From the NCBI GenBank assembly GCA_024734495.1, contig JALMQS010000266.1, positions 1 to 64,000 of the forward strand: a DNA stretch of 64,000 bases. Reading direction: 5' to 3'. Source of the stretch: Forficula auricularia (Eukaryota > Arthropoda > Insecta > Dermaptera > Forficulidae). The notes under the pieces were generated by a model. The model ran no database searches and was not told the DNA's origin. It saw only the letters and a list, made by a program, of their open reading frames with translations. Of the stretch, positions 1 to 11,219 are shown piece by piece. The position numbers were made by a program, and so were the translations under genes. Each line of letters begins with the position of its first letter. The stretch's first letter is position 1.

Positions 1-1189
1 TTTATTATTTTAACTACAATACATTGTTGGCTTAGGCCTCAATTGCTCAAGAATCTTGAACTTTTTAAACTTGAACAATTAAACTTTAAATCAAAATTTT
101 TCACAAAAAATATGTTGCTTTTATTTTTATACAGACAAAGAAAGGATTTTCAATTCAAAAATAAATATCTATTTATATAAAAAACTATTATTATAAATTT
201 ATAATGTAAAATAATTGGTTCAATAAAATTAGAAAAAAAAAAATTAATTGACCAAAAATCGAGTTTTAAATCCCACGAATATATTAGAATTTGGCAATTA
301 AATTGATTAATTAAATAAACTGCAACGGATCGTTGCTAAACTTTATCCAAACTCATTTGAAATATTAATATGTTCTAGAGTAAAGTACTTTAAAATATAA
401 TTTTACACAAAACTTTATTTAACCTTTTTTGTGGGTCCAAAGGTACTTAATTAGGATATTAAATTTCATCAAAATTGGTTAAGTCATTTTCAAGATATTT
501 AGAAAAAACTAAAAAAGTACTGAAATAAAGTACTAATGTTTGTGGACCGATATGTACCAAAAACTAATCAGCGCTTCATTTTGTTAAAATACTGGTAGGT
601 TTTTCAATTTCAATTCATTCAGTGCAACGGTGTGGAAAAATTCGTGGACGAAAAAAACGATAACACACATATCATCCATCCATCCGCACACTTCCAAAGA
701 AAAATGGCACTTTTTGGCCTCTCGGCGAGATCCCAGGTAATTTTTGGCAAAACCGTCACGTGCTAAAATTCAATCTCATTGAATACTTCAATTTGTGACC
801 TTAGTTAGACCATGGGTTCGGTAGTCTTTACCTGAGGACTCTTTGAAGTCGCGCTTGCCACGAGACCGATTACAATACTTTCTCATGCTTCGCATTGGAT
901 AAAGTAAAAAATTATACCGAATTTATTTATATAGATACACATAATCTGTGGGCCACTAGAAGGCTAGAAATGCAAAAACTGGGTGCGGGAGTGGGGGGTA
1001 GATGTGGGGGGTGCAGTGATGAAGGGGTACGGAGAGGGGTGGAGGGGAAGTGGTTTGCGGGGGCGAGGTTGGGGGTATAGGGGGTGAAATGGTGTGGTGG
1101 GGGTCAGGGGGCGAGTGGGGGTTCGGGGATTAATATATAGCTTTTAACTGAAGCAAAAAGTTACCGAGCATCGCTCGGTGGCCAGGTAC
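1..1189 (+). mobile_element. Helitron-like element, 3' part
   Basis: The end has the hairpin ACCGAGCATCGCTCGGT followed by GGCCAGGTAC at 1189. Before it lies a G-rich stretch (about 980-1130) after the phrase GCAAAAACTGGGTGCGGG. The body at 180-320 matches other copies (TAATGTAAAATAATTGG and others). The stretch 320-890 is not found in the other copies and may be an insertion. The 5' end is outside the window. No transposase is present. Confidence 0.6.
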
Positions 1190-1199
1190 TGTAGTATTA

Positions 1200-1762
1200 T
1201 ATACCTAATGATATAGTTATAAGTGGAGGGTTAAAAAATTAATAAATAAGCTATACATACCATTTAATTTTAATTTTGTAAATGTGAATGAACATGGCCT
1301 ATAAGGTTCTCCTATAGTTATGTTTGGACTAAAATAGAAATCTTCCTTTGTTACTTGTTTTACGTGAAAGATAGCATTAGGCGTTCTAAAATGATTAATT
1401 TTCGAACGAGGTGTAACTTGAAAATCATTAGTTTATTAATCCAACAAAACAGACTCTACGAATCCAATAAGTAAATTTTCACCTTGAAATTGATGAGGCA
1501 TTGAAGGGAAATTCCTGTCCACAATCCACGTAGTGTCAGGTAAGAAATTTATACATATTAAAAATCGAATTCTCCCCTTCGAATTCTTGGTTATTGCAAA
1601 ATTTCTATTGTCGCTTATAACGATCCCTAGAAAATATATAAATAAATGTTTTTACCATGAGAAATATAATACTGATGGTTATGGGTCTCAAATGAGAAAT
1701 AATTTTAATAAGCAACACCTGATCGAGCCAAAATAATATTTGGCTCTAATACTAGATATTTT
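1200..1762. other. No gene seen
   Basis: AT-rich sequence without a supported gene, repeat boundary or RNA. The short open frame 1533-1736 has no recognisable features and is treated as chance. Confidence 0.5.
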
Positions 1763-2816
1763 TAACCGACTTCAAAAAAGGAGGAGGTTCTCTATTCGAC
1801 TGAATTTTTTTTTTTTTTTTTTTTTTTTTTTGTGCCTATGTTACATATCTCAGCCAATTGTCAACCGATTTTGAACATTTTTTTTGCATTGGGTCCAGTC
1901 TAGCTTCCGATTGGTCCCATTTTTTTTTCATAGGTATTAGACCTTTTTTATTAGGTTTGTTTAGACCTAACCTCTTTGTTTATGAACCGATTTCGATGGT
2001 TCTTTTTTTTTATCCGAAAGGGGGTGTCTTAGGGATGGTGTCATATTAATTTGGTCAAGTTCTGATGATAGGATCACTATTAATAACATCACTAAAAAGA
2101 GAAAAATAAAAATAATTTTTAAGAAAATAAAATAATTTTTAAGAAAAAATAAAAACCGACTTCAAAAAATTAAGTGCAACAAATATAAAAATACACTAAA
2201 AGGTATAAAATAATTATTATCTTATTTAGTTACAACTAAACGACGAAATATTAACACGAAATTACTTTTTAAAGTCGGTGCCAAACAAACTATACCTATA
2301 AGCGAGCGTACCCGCCAAACGTACTAAGTAAGATCCGTCGAGTGCGATTCATAAAAGGTATATGTTTGGCCCCAACTTCAAAAAGTAATTTCGTGTTAAT
2401 ATTTCGTCGTTTAGTTGTAACTAAATAAGATAATAATTATTTTATACCTTTTAGTGTATTTTTATATTTGTTGCACTTAATTTTTTAAAGTCGGTTTTTA
2501 TTTTTTTCTTAAAAATTTTTATTTTTCTCCTTTTAGTGATGTTATTAATAGTGATTATATCATCAGAACTTGACCAAATTAATATGACACCATCCCTAAG
2601 ACACCCCTTTCGGATAAAAAAAGAACCATCGAAATCGGTTCATAAACAAAGAGGTTAGGTCTAAACAAACCTAAACAAACCTAATAAAAAAGGTCTAATA
2701 CCTATGAAAAAAATCGAAAAAAAAATGGGACCAATCGGAAGCTAGACTGGACCCAATGCAAAAAAAATTTTCAAAATCGGTTGACAATTGGCGGAGATAT
2801 GAGGTAACATAGGCAC

Positions 2817-2847
<31 letters not shown>

Positions 2848-2890
2848 CAATCGAATAGAGAACCTCCTCCTTTTTTGAAGTCGGTTAAAA
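1763..2890. repeat. Large palindrome: repeated tail, foldback, inverted tail
   Basis: 1763-2150 carries a repeat that begins CCGACTTCAAAAAAGGAGG and has a long T run. 2500-2890 carries the same repeat inverted. Between them is a smaller foldback (about 2155-2500) whose arms start AAACCGACTTCAAAAAATTA. The CCGACTTCAAAAAAGGAGGAGG terminus resembles a common insect retroelement 3' tail, probably RTE type. That assignment is from memory and moderate. Confidence 0.65.
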
Positions 2891-2896
2891 AAAATA

Positions 2897-3546
2897 AAAA
2901 CCGACTTCAAAAAATTAAATGCAACAAATAAAATACACTAAAAGGTATAAAATTATTATTATCTTATTTAGTTACAACTAAACGACGAAATATTAACATG
3001 AAATTACTTTTTGAAGTCGGTACCAAACAAAATATACCTATAAGCGAGCGTACCCACCAAACGTACTAAGTAAGATCCGTCGAGTGCGATTCATAAAAGG
3101 TATATGTTTGGCACCAACTTCAAAAAGTAATTTCATGTTAATATTTCGTCGTTTAGTTGTAACTAAATAAGATAATAATTATTTTATACCTTTTAGTGTA
3201 TTTTATTTGTTGCATTTAATTTTTTGAAGTCGGTTTTTATTTTTTTCTTAAAAAATTATTTTATTTTTCTCTTTTTAGTGATGTTATTAATAGTGATCAT
3301 ATCATCAGAACTTGACCAAATTAATATCGCACCATCCCCAAGACACCCCCTATCGGATAAAAAAAGAACCATCGAAATCGGTTCATAAACAAAGAGGTTA
3401 GGTCTAAACAAACCTAATAAAAAAGGTCTAATACCTATGAAAAAAAACGAAAAAAAATGGGACCAATCGGAAGCTAGACTGGACCCAATGCAAAAAAATT
3501 TTCAAAATCGGTTGAGAATTGGCGGAGATATGAGGTAACATAGGCA

Positions 3547-3579
<33 letters not shown>

Positions 3580-3975
3580 CAATCGAATAGAGAACCTCCT
3601 CCTTTTTTGAAGTCGGTTAAAAATAAAAACCGACTTCAAAAAATTTAATGCAACAAATAAAATACACTAAAGGTTATAAAATAATAATTATCTTATTTAG
3701 TTACAATTAAACGAAGAAATATTAACATGAAATTACTTTTTGAAGTCGGTGCCAAACATATATCTTTTATGAATCGCACTCGACGGATCTTACTTAGTAC
3801 GTTTAGGCGGGTTTCGCTCGCTTCTCGGTCTGGTTGTGTTTGGTACCGACTTCGAAAGTAACATTCATGTTAATATTTCTTCGTTTAATTGTAACTAAAT
3901 AAGATAATAATTATTTTATACCTTTTAGTGTATTTTATTTGTTGCATTTAAATTTTTGAAGTCGGTTTTATTTTT
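2897..3975. repeat. Two further foldback units with one repeated tail
   Basis: The foldback plus tail of the previous entry is repeated: foldback 2897-3240, tail 3260-3620, foldback 3628-3975. With the previous unit this makes a tandem series with a spacing of about 735 bp. Inner arms contain GTTACAACTAAACGACGAAA and its complement. Confidence 0.7.
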
Positions 3976-3999
3976 TCTTAAAAATTATGTATTTAACCA

Positions 4000-5190
4000 A
4001 TCCATCTAAAAAGAGCGCCAGGGCTCACAATAACCATCTCCTGGTCGCTGCCAACTAGATAATCGCTATTGTTGTTTTGTTTACTAATTAGTATTTATTT
4101 CATTCGATTATTTACTTTCCACCGAGAAGCTGCGTTTATATTTTCTCGATCAAGGTGTTAAGAATTTTCCCCCTGTGGGTGCATCGTGTTGTACTCATCT
4201 CTTTTTCAACAATTTGGGTGCCGACTTTTCTTTCTTTTGAGGAATCCGGAGTTCATAAATGTATGAATTTCTGGCCTTGCCAATTGGGGCTCTCTTCCAG
4301 TTCAACTATACACATCTTTCTCATCAAAATCACAGTATTTATACCTTATTTTTAAGCTTAATTTTTCGACTTAACTTATTCTCAGCCACTTGCAACTTGT
4401 ACGTTTTTTTTTGTATTTTATTACAGCCTCCATTTATTGTTTAGTTTTAAGATTAAAGCAGTGGCGAATCTTTATTTATAAGCACTATCATTTGTTTCTT
4501 TAATGCAATTGTTCAAAATTGCCACAATTTTTCACTAGTTCAAATCAGTAATTTCACCCTCGCACTCCAACCCTCTATTGTCGGCATTTACAACTTTACT
4601 CCCCCCACCTTGTTTGCTCTCGAGACCCTGGCGACCGCGCCAAACTAGTTCTTATACTCTCAACCACCACAGGGTAAACATCTCTTAGCATTACTCTATG
4701 TGTGTTATTCGATAGACTTGTATGGGCCTGAAAGGTAAGAATATTCTCATAGCTAAAATTCATATCCTATACTAGTTCATTTCTTTAATTGTTTTTCTCT
4801 TTTATCCTGAAAGGTTCATTAATAACATAACTAAGCCACGCTTAGCCAAATGTATGTTTTGTTCGCACGAATCGCTTGGCAAACAACAACATATATATTC
4901 CCTTGCCCACCCAGGCGGCAAGAAACCAACCTTTTTCTTTCTGAACAGATTCAGAAAAGGGCATTTTGGCCCTCAATATCTTGAGCAGCGCCCACAGCCC
5001 ACACACGGCGTATTCAATTTTACGCAAGGCATCGCGGAACGGGAACCAGGCTCCAAATGGCATGTACCTTTCCAAAACACTATTCTTGATCCATCTACAC
5101 CACTACAGATTAGTCTTCAAATATCGAAAAGGAGGACATGTAGGAGGACACTTTTCGGGCGAGGTCAGAGCTTATAAAAGAAGGACTGTC
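4000..5190. other. Unidentified block, less AT-rich than its surroundings
   Basis: This block differs in composition from its neighbours. It contains CTGGCGACCGCGCC near 4628, which resembles a retroelement primer-binding region. Overlapping open frames occur on both strands at 4842-5202 (for example plus 4854-5177 and minus 4842-5075). None of the translations shows a domain I know. It may be a decayed LTR retroelement or an untranslated exon. No product is claimed. Confidence 0.3.
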
Positions 5191-5609
5191 TGTCATCGCT
5201 AAAGTAGCACGATTGATCAGTGGTCACCTTATAATTTTTTCTATGAAAATTTATAGTTAGGGAATGTATTTTTTTTTTTTTTTTTTAATTCTTCTTATAA
5301 CGCTTTCTCTACTGCCATAAAGATATAATGGAAACTATAATGCAGTAGAAGTTGCGTTGTCTTTCTGCATCACAGTGTGGGAATTTTTAATTATGTTGTT
5401 TTTTTATGCAAGAAATAATTGTTCATATTAATTATATTATAATAGAATAAATATGTATACGATATATTAATATTGATAACTAAATATTTTGGTGTGGATA
5501 TTTCGAAGCTTTAGTAAAAAGTTTTCTATATTTTAGAAAGAATTGAATAAGGAAACAACTCTTCAGTTTTATTAGAAAGTTTACAATCATAATAATATTA
5601 AATACTAAC

Positions 5610-5718
5610 TTTTTCTTTGAACAATTTCATAATAATAACAGCTCTGGTGGCTATCAAGTGGAATCGATTCATCTTCTTTATAGGTAAAAGTAATTGGTCC
5701 AGGATCTACAAATACATC
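5610..5718 (-). CDS. RTK gene 2 exon 3: ectodomain
   Basis: 109 bp, phase 0 to 1, with acceptor ctttaattag and donor GTTAGT. It encodes DVFVDPGPITFTYKEDE and then HQSCYYYEIVQRK. It matches gene 1 exon 3 in phase, start and the C-x-YY strand. The stretch 5190-5609 contains the start of the next intron, a poly-T run near 5271-5286 and no further exon I could recognise. Confidence 0.75.
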
Positions 5719-8700
5719 CTAATTAAAGAAAAGAGTTTTTATTAAATTATTGAAATAAAAATATAGAAATTTCATTTTTATTTGTTTTAAGGTAAAAGAA
5801 ATAAAATCATTATTTAATACTTACACAGGGATCTATTTTTGGAGTGCAGATTGCGCCTTCATTGTCGTTTTCATATATTGTAATATTTATTTTTCCAAAT
5901 TTATCGCTTAAAACCAAACCCGTTGTTGGAGTATCTTTTTCTGATTGACTCAATTTTAAAAAAACCTTTTGACTCATCACTAAAATAAATAGTATGTATA
6001 TATAGTATATTAGTATTAAAAACAATATGTTATTTTGGAATTAATGCCAATATATTGGAGAAAACTATGACATTATTAATATTCGAATATAGATAATTAC
6101 GCAATTGGATGTTGATGAAAGCAGTCCACGGTGGTTGTAAAAAATAAGACTATAGAGGTTTTATTATTTTACATTTATTTGTTAAACCGACGTTTCGGAG
6201 ATTTATTCTCTCCTTCTTCAGGGTAACAAAAGTCAATGAAAGTAGTTCAAAAAATAGTTACTTTCTGTCTCCTTTGACAATGCCAAAAAAACATTATAAA
6301 AATTCTTTTTCATCTCGAATAGAAAACAAAGTAACAAGCAATTGATGATCCATATGTTAATGTATGGATCATCAATTGCTTGTTATTTTGTTTTCTATTC
6401 GAGATGAAAAAGAATTTTTATAATGTTTTTTGGCATTGTCAAAGGAGACAGAAAGTAACTATTTTTTGAACTACTTTCATTGACTTTTTGTTACCCTGAA
6501 GAAGGAGAGAATAAATCTCCGAAACGTCGGTTTAATCAAATAAATGTAAAATAATAAAACCTCTATAATCTTATTTCTTTACAACCACCGTGGACTACTT
6601 TCATCAACATCAATTGCATATTTATACCAGTCCGTCTCTAAAGAAAATCTCTATCAATAGATAATTACTTTCCCATCTTTGGTTATAATTTAAATTTGAT
6701 CCCTTGGACGCACTTTCGAGGCTTCTTCTGCCCCCCGCGACTCTCTGGAGGTGAGAGGTCGTTCTTGCTTGCCAGCAACCGGCAGTTGACTCGGATTCGT
6801 CATTGAGCGTACTCAATTTCTTACTTATCTATCCTTATCCTTTATTTGATCTACCTGCGACAACCCCTGCTTACTCTTAATGCCCTTCTCTCTCTGATCT
6901 GACCCCTGTTACTCTCCTGGACTATTTTCTTGCCTGCCAGCGACCGGCAGTTGACTCGGATTCGTCATTGAGCGTACTCAATTTTTTACTTATCTATTCT
7001 TATCCTTTATTTGATCTACCTGCGACAACCCCTGCTTACTCTTAATGCCCTTCTCTCTCTGATCTGACCACTGTTACTCTCCTGGACTATTTTCTCAAGA
7101 CACCCGATCCTGCTTCTTATCTGTTTCTTTCTCTCCTTACAAAACACCCTGCCACGTACCACTCAGCATTTCTCCCGAAATTGACCCTGTGCAACACCAA
7201 GTCTTCTCGATACCATTGGCTTGAATAGATTCATTTATTGTATTTATTTATCCCTTTATAATAAAGTCGATGGTGTTTTTATAAATGAAGTGTTCTTTAT
7301 TTGAGTGTTTTCAACTACGCCCGGTTTAACTACAATTCTACCCATTCTATGCGGCACAGATCCTATCAACTACAGTCCACTGATAATCAACCCTTAGAAA
7401 TTCATTTTTTGGATTTAAAACCATTTATATTCATAGAATATAATGTGGAAATATTGTTTTTGTTGGTACTCTAAGCAAAAAGATATTATATCCTTTGTAT
7501 AAAATTCAAAAAATGAAAGTCGAATTGATTTCACTAAATTAATATACTTATATACAAGAGACGTTTTGGAATGACATCTCTAGAAATGAACTGTGTGATT
7601 GTAATAGGGAGCTCAAAGTCTAATCAGTTGAAAAAATAAAAATTTTGGCACAAAATTTATATAATTCTTTTAAACAAAGCACCCTTTAACAGGTTCCCGG
7701 TGGTACATTATCGTACATATACATACCTACTGTGGAGCATGTTCAAATGCCATATCTGGACACTAGAACAGCCTAATATTTCTTTTAAATTGTTAGAAAT
7801 ACAGAAAAATATTAAATATCTATGTTAAATGGTATTAAATGAATGAGTTTCATTTTTATAAAGGTCCATTATACAAAAAAAATCATGAAATTCCATAAGG
7901 TGTAAGTTCCTCCGAAACCTCGATTTAAAGGTGTAAAAAAAAAAAAAAACAACAAGACTTCAAATACAACAAAAAAATAATAAGAACTCAAAAATCAAAT
8001 AAAATGCACTAAAAGGTATGAAATAATTATCTTATTTAGTTACAACGAAACGATGAAATTATTACATGAAATCACTTTTTGAAGTCGGTGCCAAACATAT
8101 ACATTTTATGACGGATCTTAGTACTTTTGGCGGGTAATGAAGACAACATCGCGTAAGCTCGCTTATATAGTTTGTTTGTCACCGACTTCAAAAAGTGATT
8201 TCATGTAACAATTTCTTCGTTTAGTTGTAACTAAATAAGATAATTACTTTACATTCGATTTTTGAGTTCTTATTATTTTATTTGTTTCATTTAATTTTTT
8301 TGAAGTAAGTTTTTTTTCTAAAAATTATTTTTATTTTCTCTTTTTAGTGATGTTAAGAATAGCGACTTATGTTAATACCTTGCATGCATCTCGTAAAATT
8401 CAGGCGAAGGAATCAGAAATTGATAATAAAATTCAATTCATAAACAGAGAAATTATCTCGAAACGTTAGCGGGTTGTAAATGAATGGTTTAAGATTGTTT
8501 TTTTTTTTTTATAAAAGATTTTATTTATTATAATTTGATTATTTGCTCTCATAAAAATTGGAGATTCCGTTATTTTATCATTGATTATATCATCAGAACT
8601 TGACCAAATTAATAAGGGACCACCCCTACGGTATCCCATTTCGAATAAAAAAAGAATCATCGAAATCGGTTCATAAACAAAGAAGTTGTGCGTGAACATA

Positions 8701-9132
8701 CATAACAAAAAAGGTCCAATACGAATGAAATTTATACGGAACCAATCGGCAATTATACTGAACCCAGTGCAAAAACAATCATCGAAATCGGTCCACATGG
8801 CAAGAGAAATAAATGTTCAAACACAAAAAAAGGACATTCCATTGAATTGATAACCTCTCCTTTTTTCGAAGTCGGTTAAAAAGAGACATTTTCAATAAAT
8901 ATTATTTTATTGGGAACTGTCTTTATATTTATCTTTGGGCTGAATGCCTTCCATTCAATCCTTATATATATAAATTTAAGTTTATTATTAATTCCTAGGG
9001 TGGCTCTGATTTAACGAGTCTTGTAAAAAGTTTTTTAACATTTTTTTCATTATCAAGAATAGAGAATTAAATACCTGAGAATAGTCCCAAATAGAAAATA
9101 AAGGCCATAAAAACAAACTTTTCTAGATCCAT
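5610..9132 (-). CDS. Receptor tyrosine kinase gene 2 (paralogue), 5' part: exons 1-3
   Basis: A second minus-strand gene downstream of gene 1. Exons 9132-9075, 5979-5825 and 5718-5610 join in phase (1, 0, 1), exactly as exons 1-3 of gene 1. They encode a 19-residue signal peptide and about 88 residues of ectodomain. The cysteine order and the core (F/Y)G-x-(I/L)-x-ITIYE are shared with gene 1, while most other positions differ, so the duplication is not recent. The kinase part is not recognisable between 5609 and 1. It may lie beyond the left edge or have been lost. Confidence 0.78.
5825..5979 (-). CDS. RTK gene 2 exon 2: ectodomain
   Basis: 155 bp, phase 1 to 0, with acceptor tttattttag and donor GTAAGT. 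It encodes MSQKVFLKLSQSEKD, then FGKINITIYENDNEGAIC and TPKIDPC. It aligns with gene 1 exon 2 around ITIYE and both cysteines. Confidence 0.82.
6101..6656. mobile_element. Palindromic Penelope-like (retroelement) insertion
   Basis: Near-perfect inverted arms of about 245 bp meet near 6360. The element is flanked by a 12-bp duplication ATAGATAATTAC (6089-6100 and 6657-6668). Each arm contains CTGAAGAAGG...CTCCGAAACGTCGG, a hairpin with a CUGAAGA...GAAA core like that in terminal repeats of Penelope-like elements. A unique tail (ATATTTATACCAGTCCGTCT) lies on the right side only. A second copy is at 51960-52297. Confidence 0.6.
6765..7380 (+). repeat. LTR-like block with 165-bp tandem duplication
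   Basis: A 165-bp unit (starting near GGCAGTTGACTCGG at 6781 and 6946) is repeated, followed by CT-rich sequence and an AATAAA signal near 7259. The layout (repeats, polyadenylation signal, short downstream segment) suggests a solo LTR, but clear ends and a target duplication were not found. Confidence 0.35.
7381..7949. other. No gene seen (intron 1 of RTK gene 2)
   Basis: AT-rich intronic sequence between exons 2 and 1 of gene 2, with no recognised repeat. Confidence 0.5.
7950..8880. repeat. Diverged foldback plus repeated tail
   Basis: 7950-8300 is a diverged copy of the small foldback (arms with GAAATCACTTTTTGAAGTCGG). 8335-8880 is the tail, ending TTTTTTCGAAGTCGGTTAA. It has the same layout as 2155-2890. 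It lies in intron 1 of gene 2. Confidence 0.6.
9075..9132 (-). CDS. RTK gene 2 exon 1: signal peptide
   Basis: Encodes MDLEKFVFMAFIFYLGLFS and then a phase-1 GTATTT donor. It is 58 bp, the same as gene 1 exon 1. A degenerate second copy of its beginning (AAGTCATGAATCTAG) lies just upstream near 9170-9184 and runs into a stop, so the 9132 ATG is preferred. Confidence 0.75.
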
Positions 9133-9216
9133 GACTTAAAACTTCTAATCACATCAAAAAAACATCTTATCTAGATTCATGACTTGGAGCACAATGAGCA
9201 AGTCGGTGACCACAAA

Positions 9217-9271
9217 GGATATTGTGGATTCTAGACAATCTGCTTCCCAACTACTTTTTTCCTTGTTTATA
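9217..9271 (-). promoter_or_regulatory. Putative promoter of RTK gene 2
   Basis: On the minus strand TATAAACAAGG (9271-9261) is followed by TCCACAATATCC and TTGTGGTCAC about 85-100 bp before the start codon. The block is shared in order and sequence with the region upstream of gene 1, while the surrounding DNA is not alike. Confidence 0.5.
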
Positions 9272-9479
9272 ATAATCATATATAGGAAGCGAAAGTCGCC
9301 TCTTGGCCTTCTATTCAGATCCACGAGTTATTTAATCTTCTCCCAAGTTGAGCCTCTTCCCCGTCTCATATGTGGTTTTCTTGTAAGACCAAAATCTATA
9401 TATATAAAAGCCATTGTCAGACAGTGCCAGTGGCGCAGCAAGGGACATGTGGGAGAAAAAGCAACTAATATTCAATGAC

Positions 9480-10110
9480 AGTTGTTATATTGTCAAATTT
9501 TACAAATAAAACATATCTATTCTCTATATTATATATCTATAATATATCTATATATTAATATATTCCTCTACATAGCTTAGAATATTAGATTTACGGCGTG
9601 TCTCATTTGAAATTTTAGTAGACAAATTTAGTAATTTTAAATATATTATATGTTAATATATATTTAATTTTTTGGAAATAATTCATACCGCGAAAATTAA
9701 TTATTTTTTTTTTTTTGAATTTAAGAAAAATATAAATTCTTAAAATTTTAGTAGACAAATTAATTTAAATATATATATATATATATTTAATTTATAATAT
9801 AAGTTTTAATGAGATATGATTTAATTGGATAATGAGATTAATTCTTAATTTATTACTGCGCAGGTCATTTGAAATTTCAGTAGATAAATTAATTTTAAAA
9901 TTATTATATATAATTAATTTAGAGACACTTTTTATATAAATTTAAATATTGAAATGTATTATTAAAAAAGAAATAGGTTTCCAACCGATCGGAAATTTCG
10001 AGAGAAATGGTTGCATGCTATAATAAAGTATTTATAAAGCATTTAATGATATTTTTTCATCTTTCTTTGATCAATATTCATTATTCACAAAAATATTTTT
10101 TCAAAACATA
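9480..10110. repeat. AT-rich tract with three imperfect repeats
   Basis: Three copies of a phrase like TTTGAAATTTTAGTAGACAAA at about 9608, 9745 and 9868, within AT-rich DNA between gene 2 and the Helitron-like elements. Function unknown. Confidence 0.35.
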
Positions 10111-10117
10111 TAATTAC

Positions 10118-10210
10118 GGACAGCTAATAGTCACATTTCGAGACGCTGCCCGCCAGGGCCACCAGCCCAGAGGGCCGAGAGGTGCCGGGCGTGCCGTAGG
10201 CACGCCAGGT
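10118..10210 (+). mobile_element. 3' end of a second Helitron-like family
   Basis: A GC-rich tract ends with the hairpin GGGCGTGCCGTAGGCACGCC followed by AGGTAC, the same last bases as the ACCGAGC family but with a different hairpin. The next element (10213 on) starts almost directly after it. The 5' limit is not visible. Confidence 0.45.
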
Positions 10211-10212
10211 AC

Positions 10213-10244
10213 TGCTCGTCTTATTATATTAAACGAGCAAAGTT

Positions 10245-10293
<49 letters not shown>

Positions 10294-11187
10294 ATATATA
10301 TATATATATCCGGTCGGGTTCTCGAAAACGGCTCTAACGATTTGGATGAAATTCACTGGTTAGGAAGGTTTTGTGTTGGACATTCGATCTGTCATGATTT
10401 CATCATCGTCTGAGTTGTTTTTGATGGGTTTTTTGTTAAAAATAATGAAATAATTATTCACAGGTGGTTTGTCTCGATAAAAATGTTTATTTACATTTTT
10501 ATTCAATTTCCTTTAAATAAATAATTGGTTTTTCAATTTTATATCCCACAATAAGATTATTACAATTATTATTATATATTAAAAATTGGGCAATTTAATT
10601 GATTAGACGAAAAGGAAAATAATGGAATTGGAATAATTATCGGAAAAGATGTTTTTTTATTTAATTAGTTTGTTCCTCTTATTAAAAACAAGGACTAAAA
10701 AGATGATCAAGGACAGTGGGTGGTGGAGAAATAATCTCTGAAGTCGAAGCTCAAATACAATGTATACATTAATTCATGTAAAATAATTGGTTCAATTTAA
10801 TTGATTAAAAATCGAGTTTTAAATCCCACAAATATTAATTTGACAATTTAATTGATGAACTCAAAAATTGTTATTTAATTAAAAAAAAAAAAAATTATAC
10901 CGTATTTATTTATATACCTATATACACATAATCTGTGGACCACTGAAGGCTAGAAATGTAAAAACTGGGTGCGTGGGGGGGGGGGTAGATGTGGGGGTGC
11001 AGGAGGTGGGGTTCAGTGATGGGGGCCCGGAGTGGATGGTATGGGAGTTTCGAGGGCGCAGTGGGGGTGCAGGAGGTGGGGTGAAGTGATGAGGGGTCCG
11101 GGGGCGTGGAGGGTGGGAGTTCGGGGATTAATATTTGGCTATTAACTGAAGCAATAATTTACCGAGCATCGCTCGGTGTCCAGGTAC
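10213..11187 (+). mobile_element. Helitron-like element
   Basis: Starts near TCTTATTATATTAAACGAGC, contains a TA microsatellite (10247-10310), the shared body, a G-rich tract (10965-11130) and ends with ACCGAGCATCGCTCGGT plus GTCCAGGTAC, followed by T. About 975 bp, no coding capacity, so non-autonomous. Confidence 0.65.
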
Positions 11188-11219
11188 TAATTATATATAA
11201 GAAAGAAAGCGGTCTTATG

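Noticed and set aside
2695..2910. Small minus-strand protein with a poly-Phe run
   Set aside because: It translates the repeated retroelement tail and its T run. The same frame recurs in other copies.
4842..5177. Protein-coding gene on either strand
   Set aside because: Three overlapping frames are open at once, none has a recognisable domain, start context or splice partner.
9400..9420. TATAAAAG as a plus-strand promoter
   Set aside because: No open frame or exon follows on the plus strand, and the region is AT-rich enough for chance matches.
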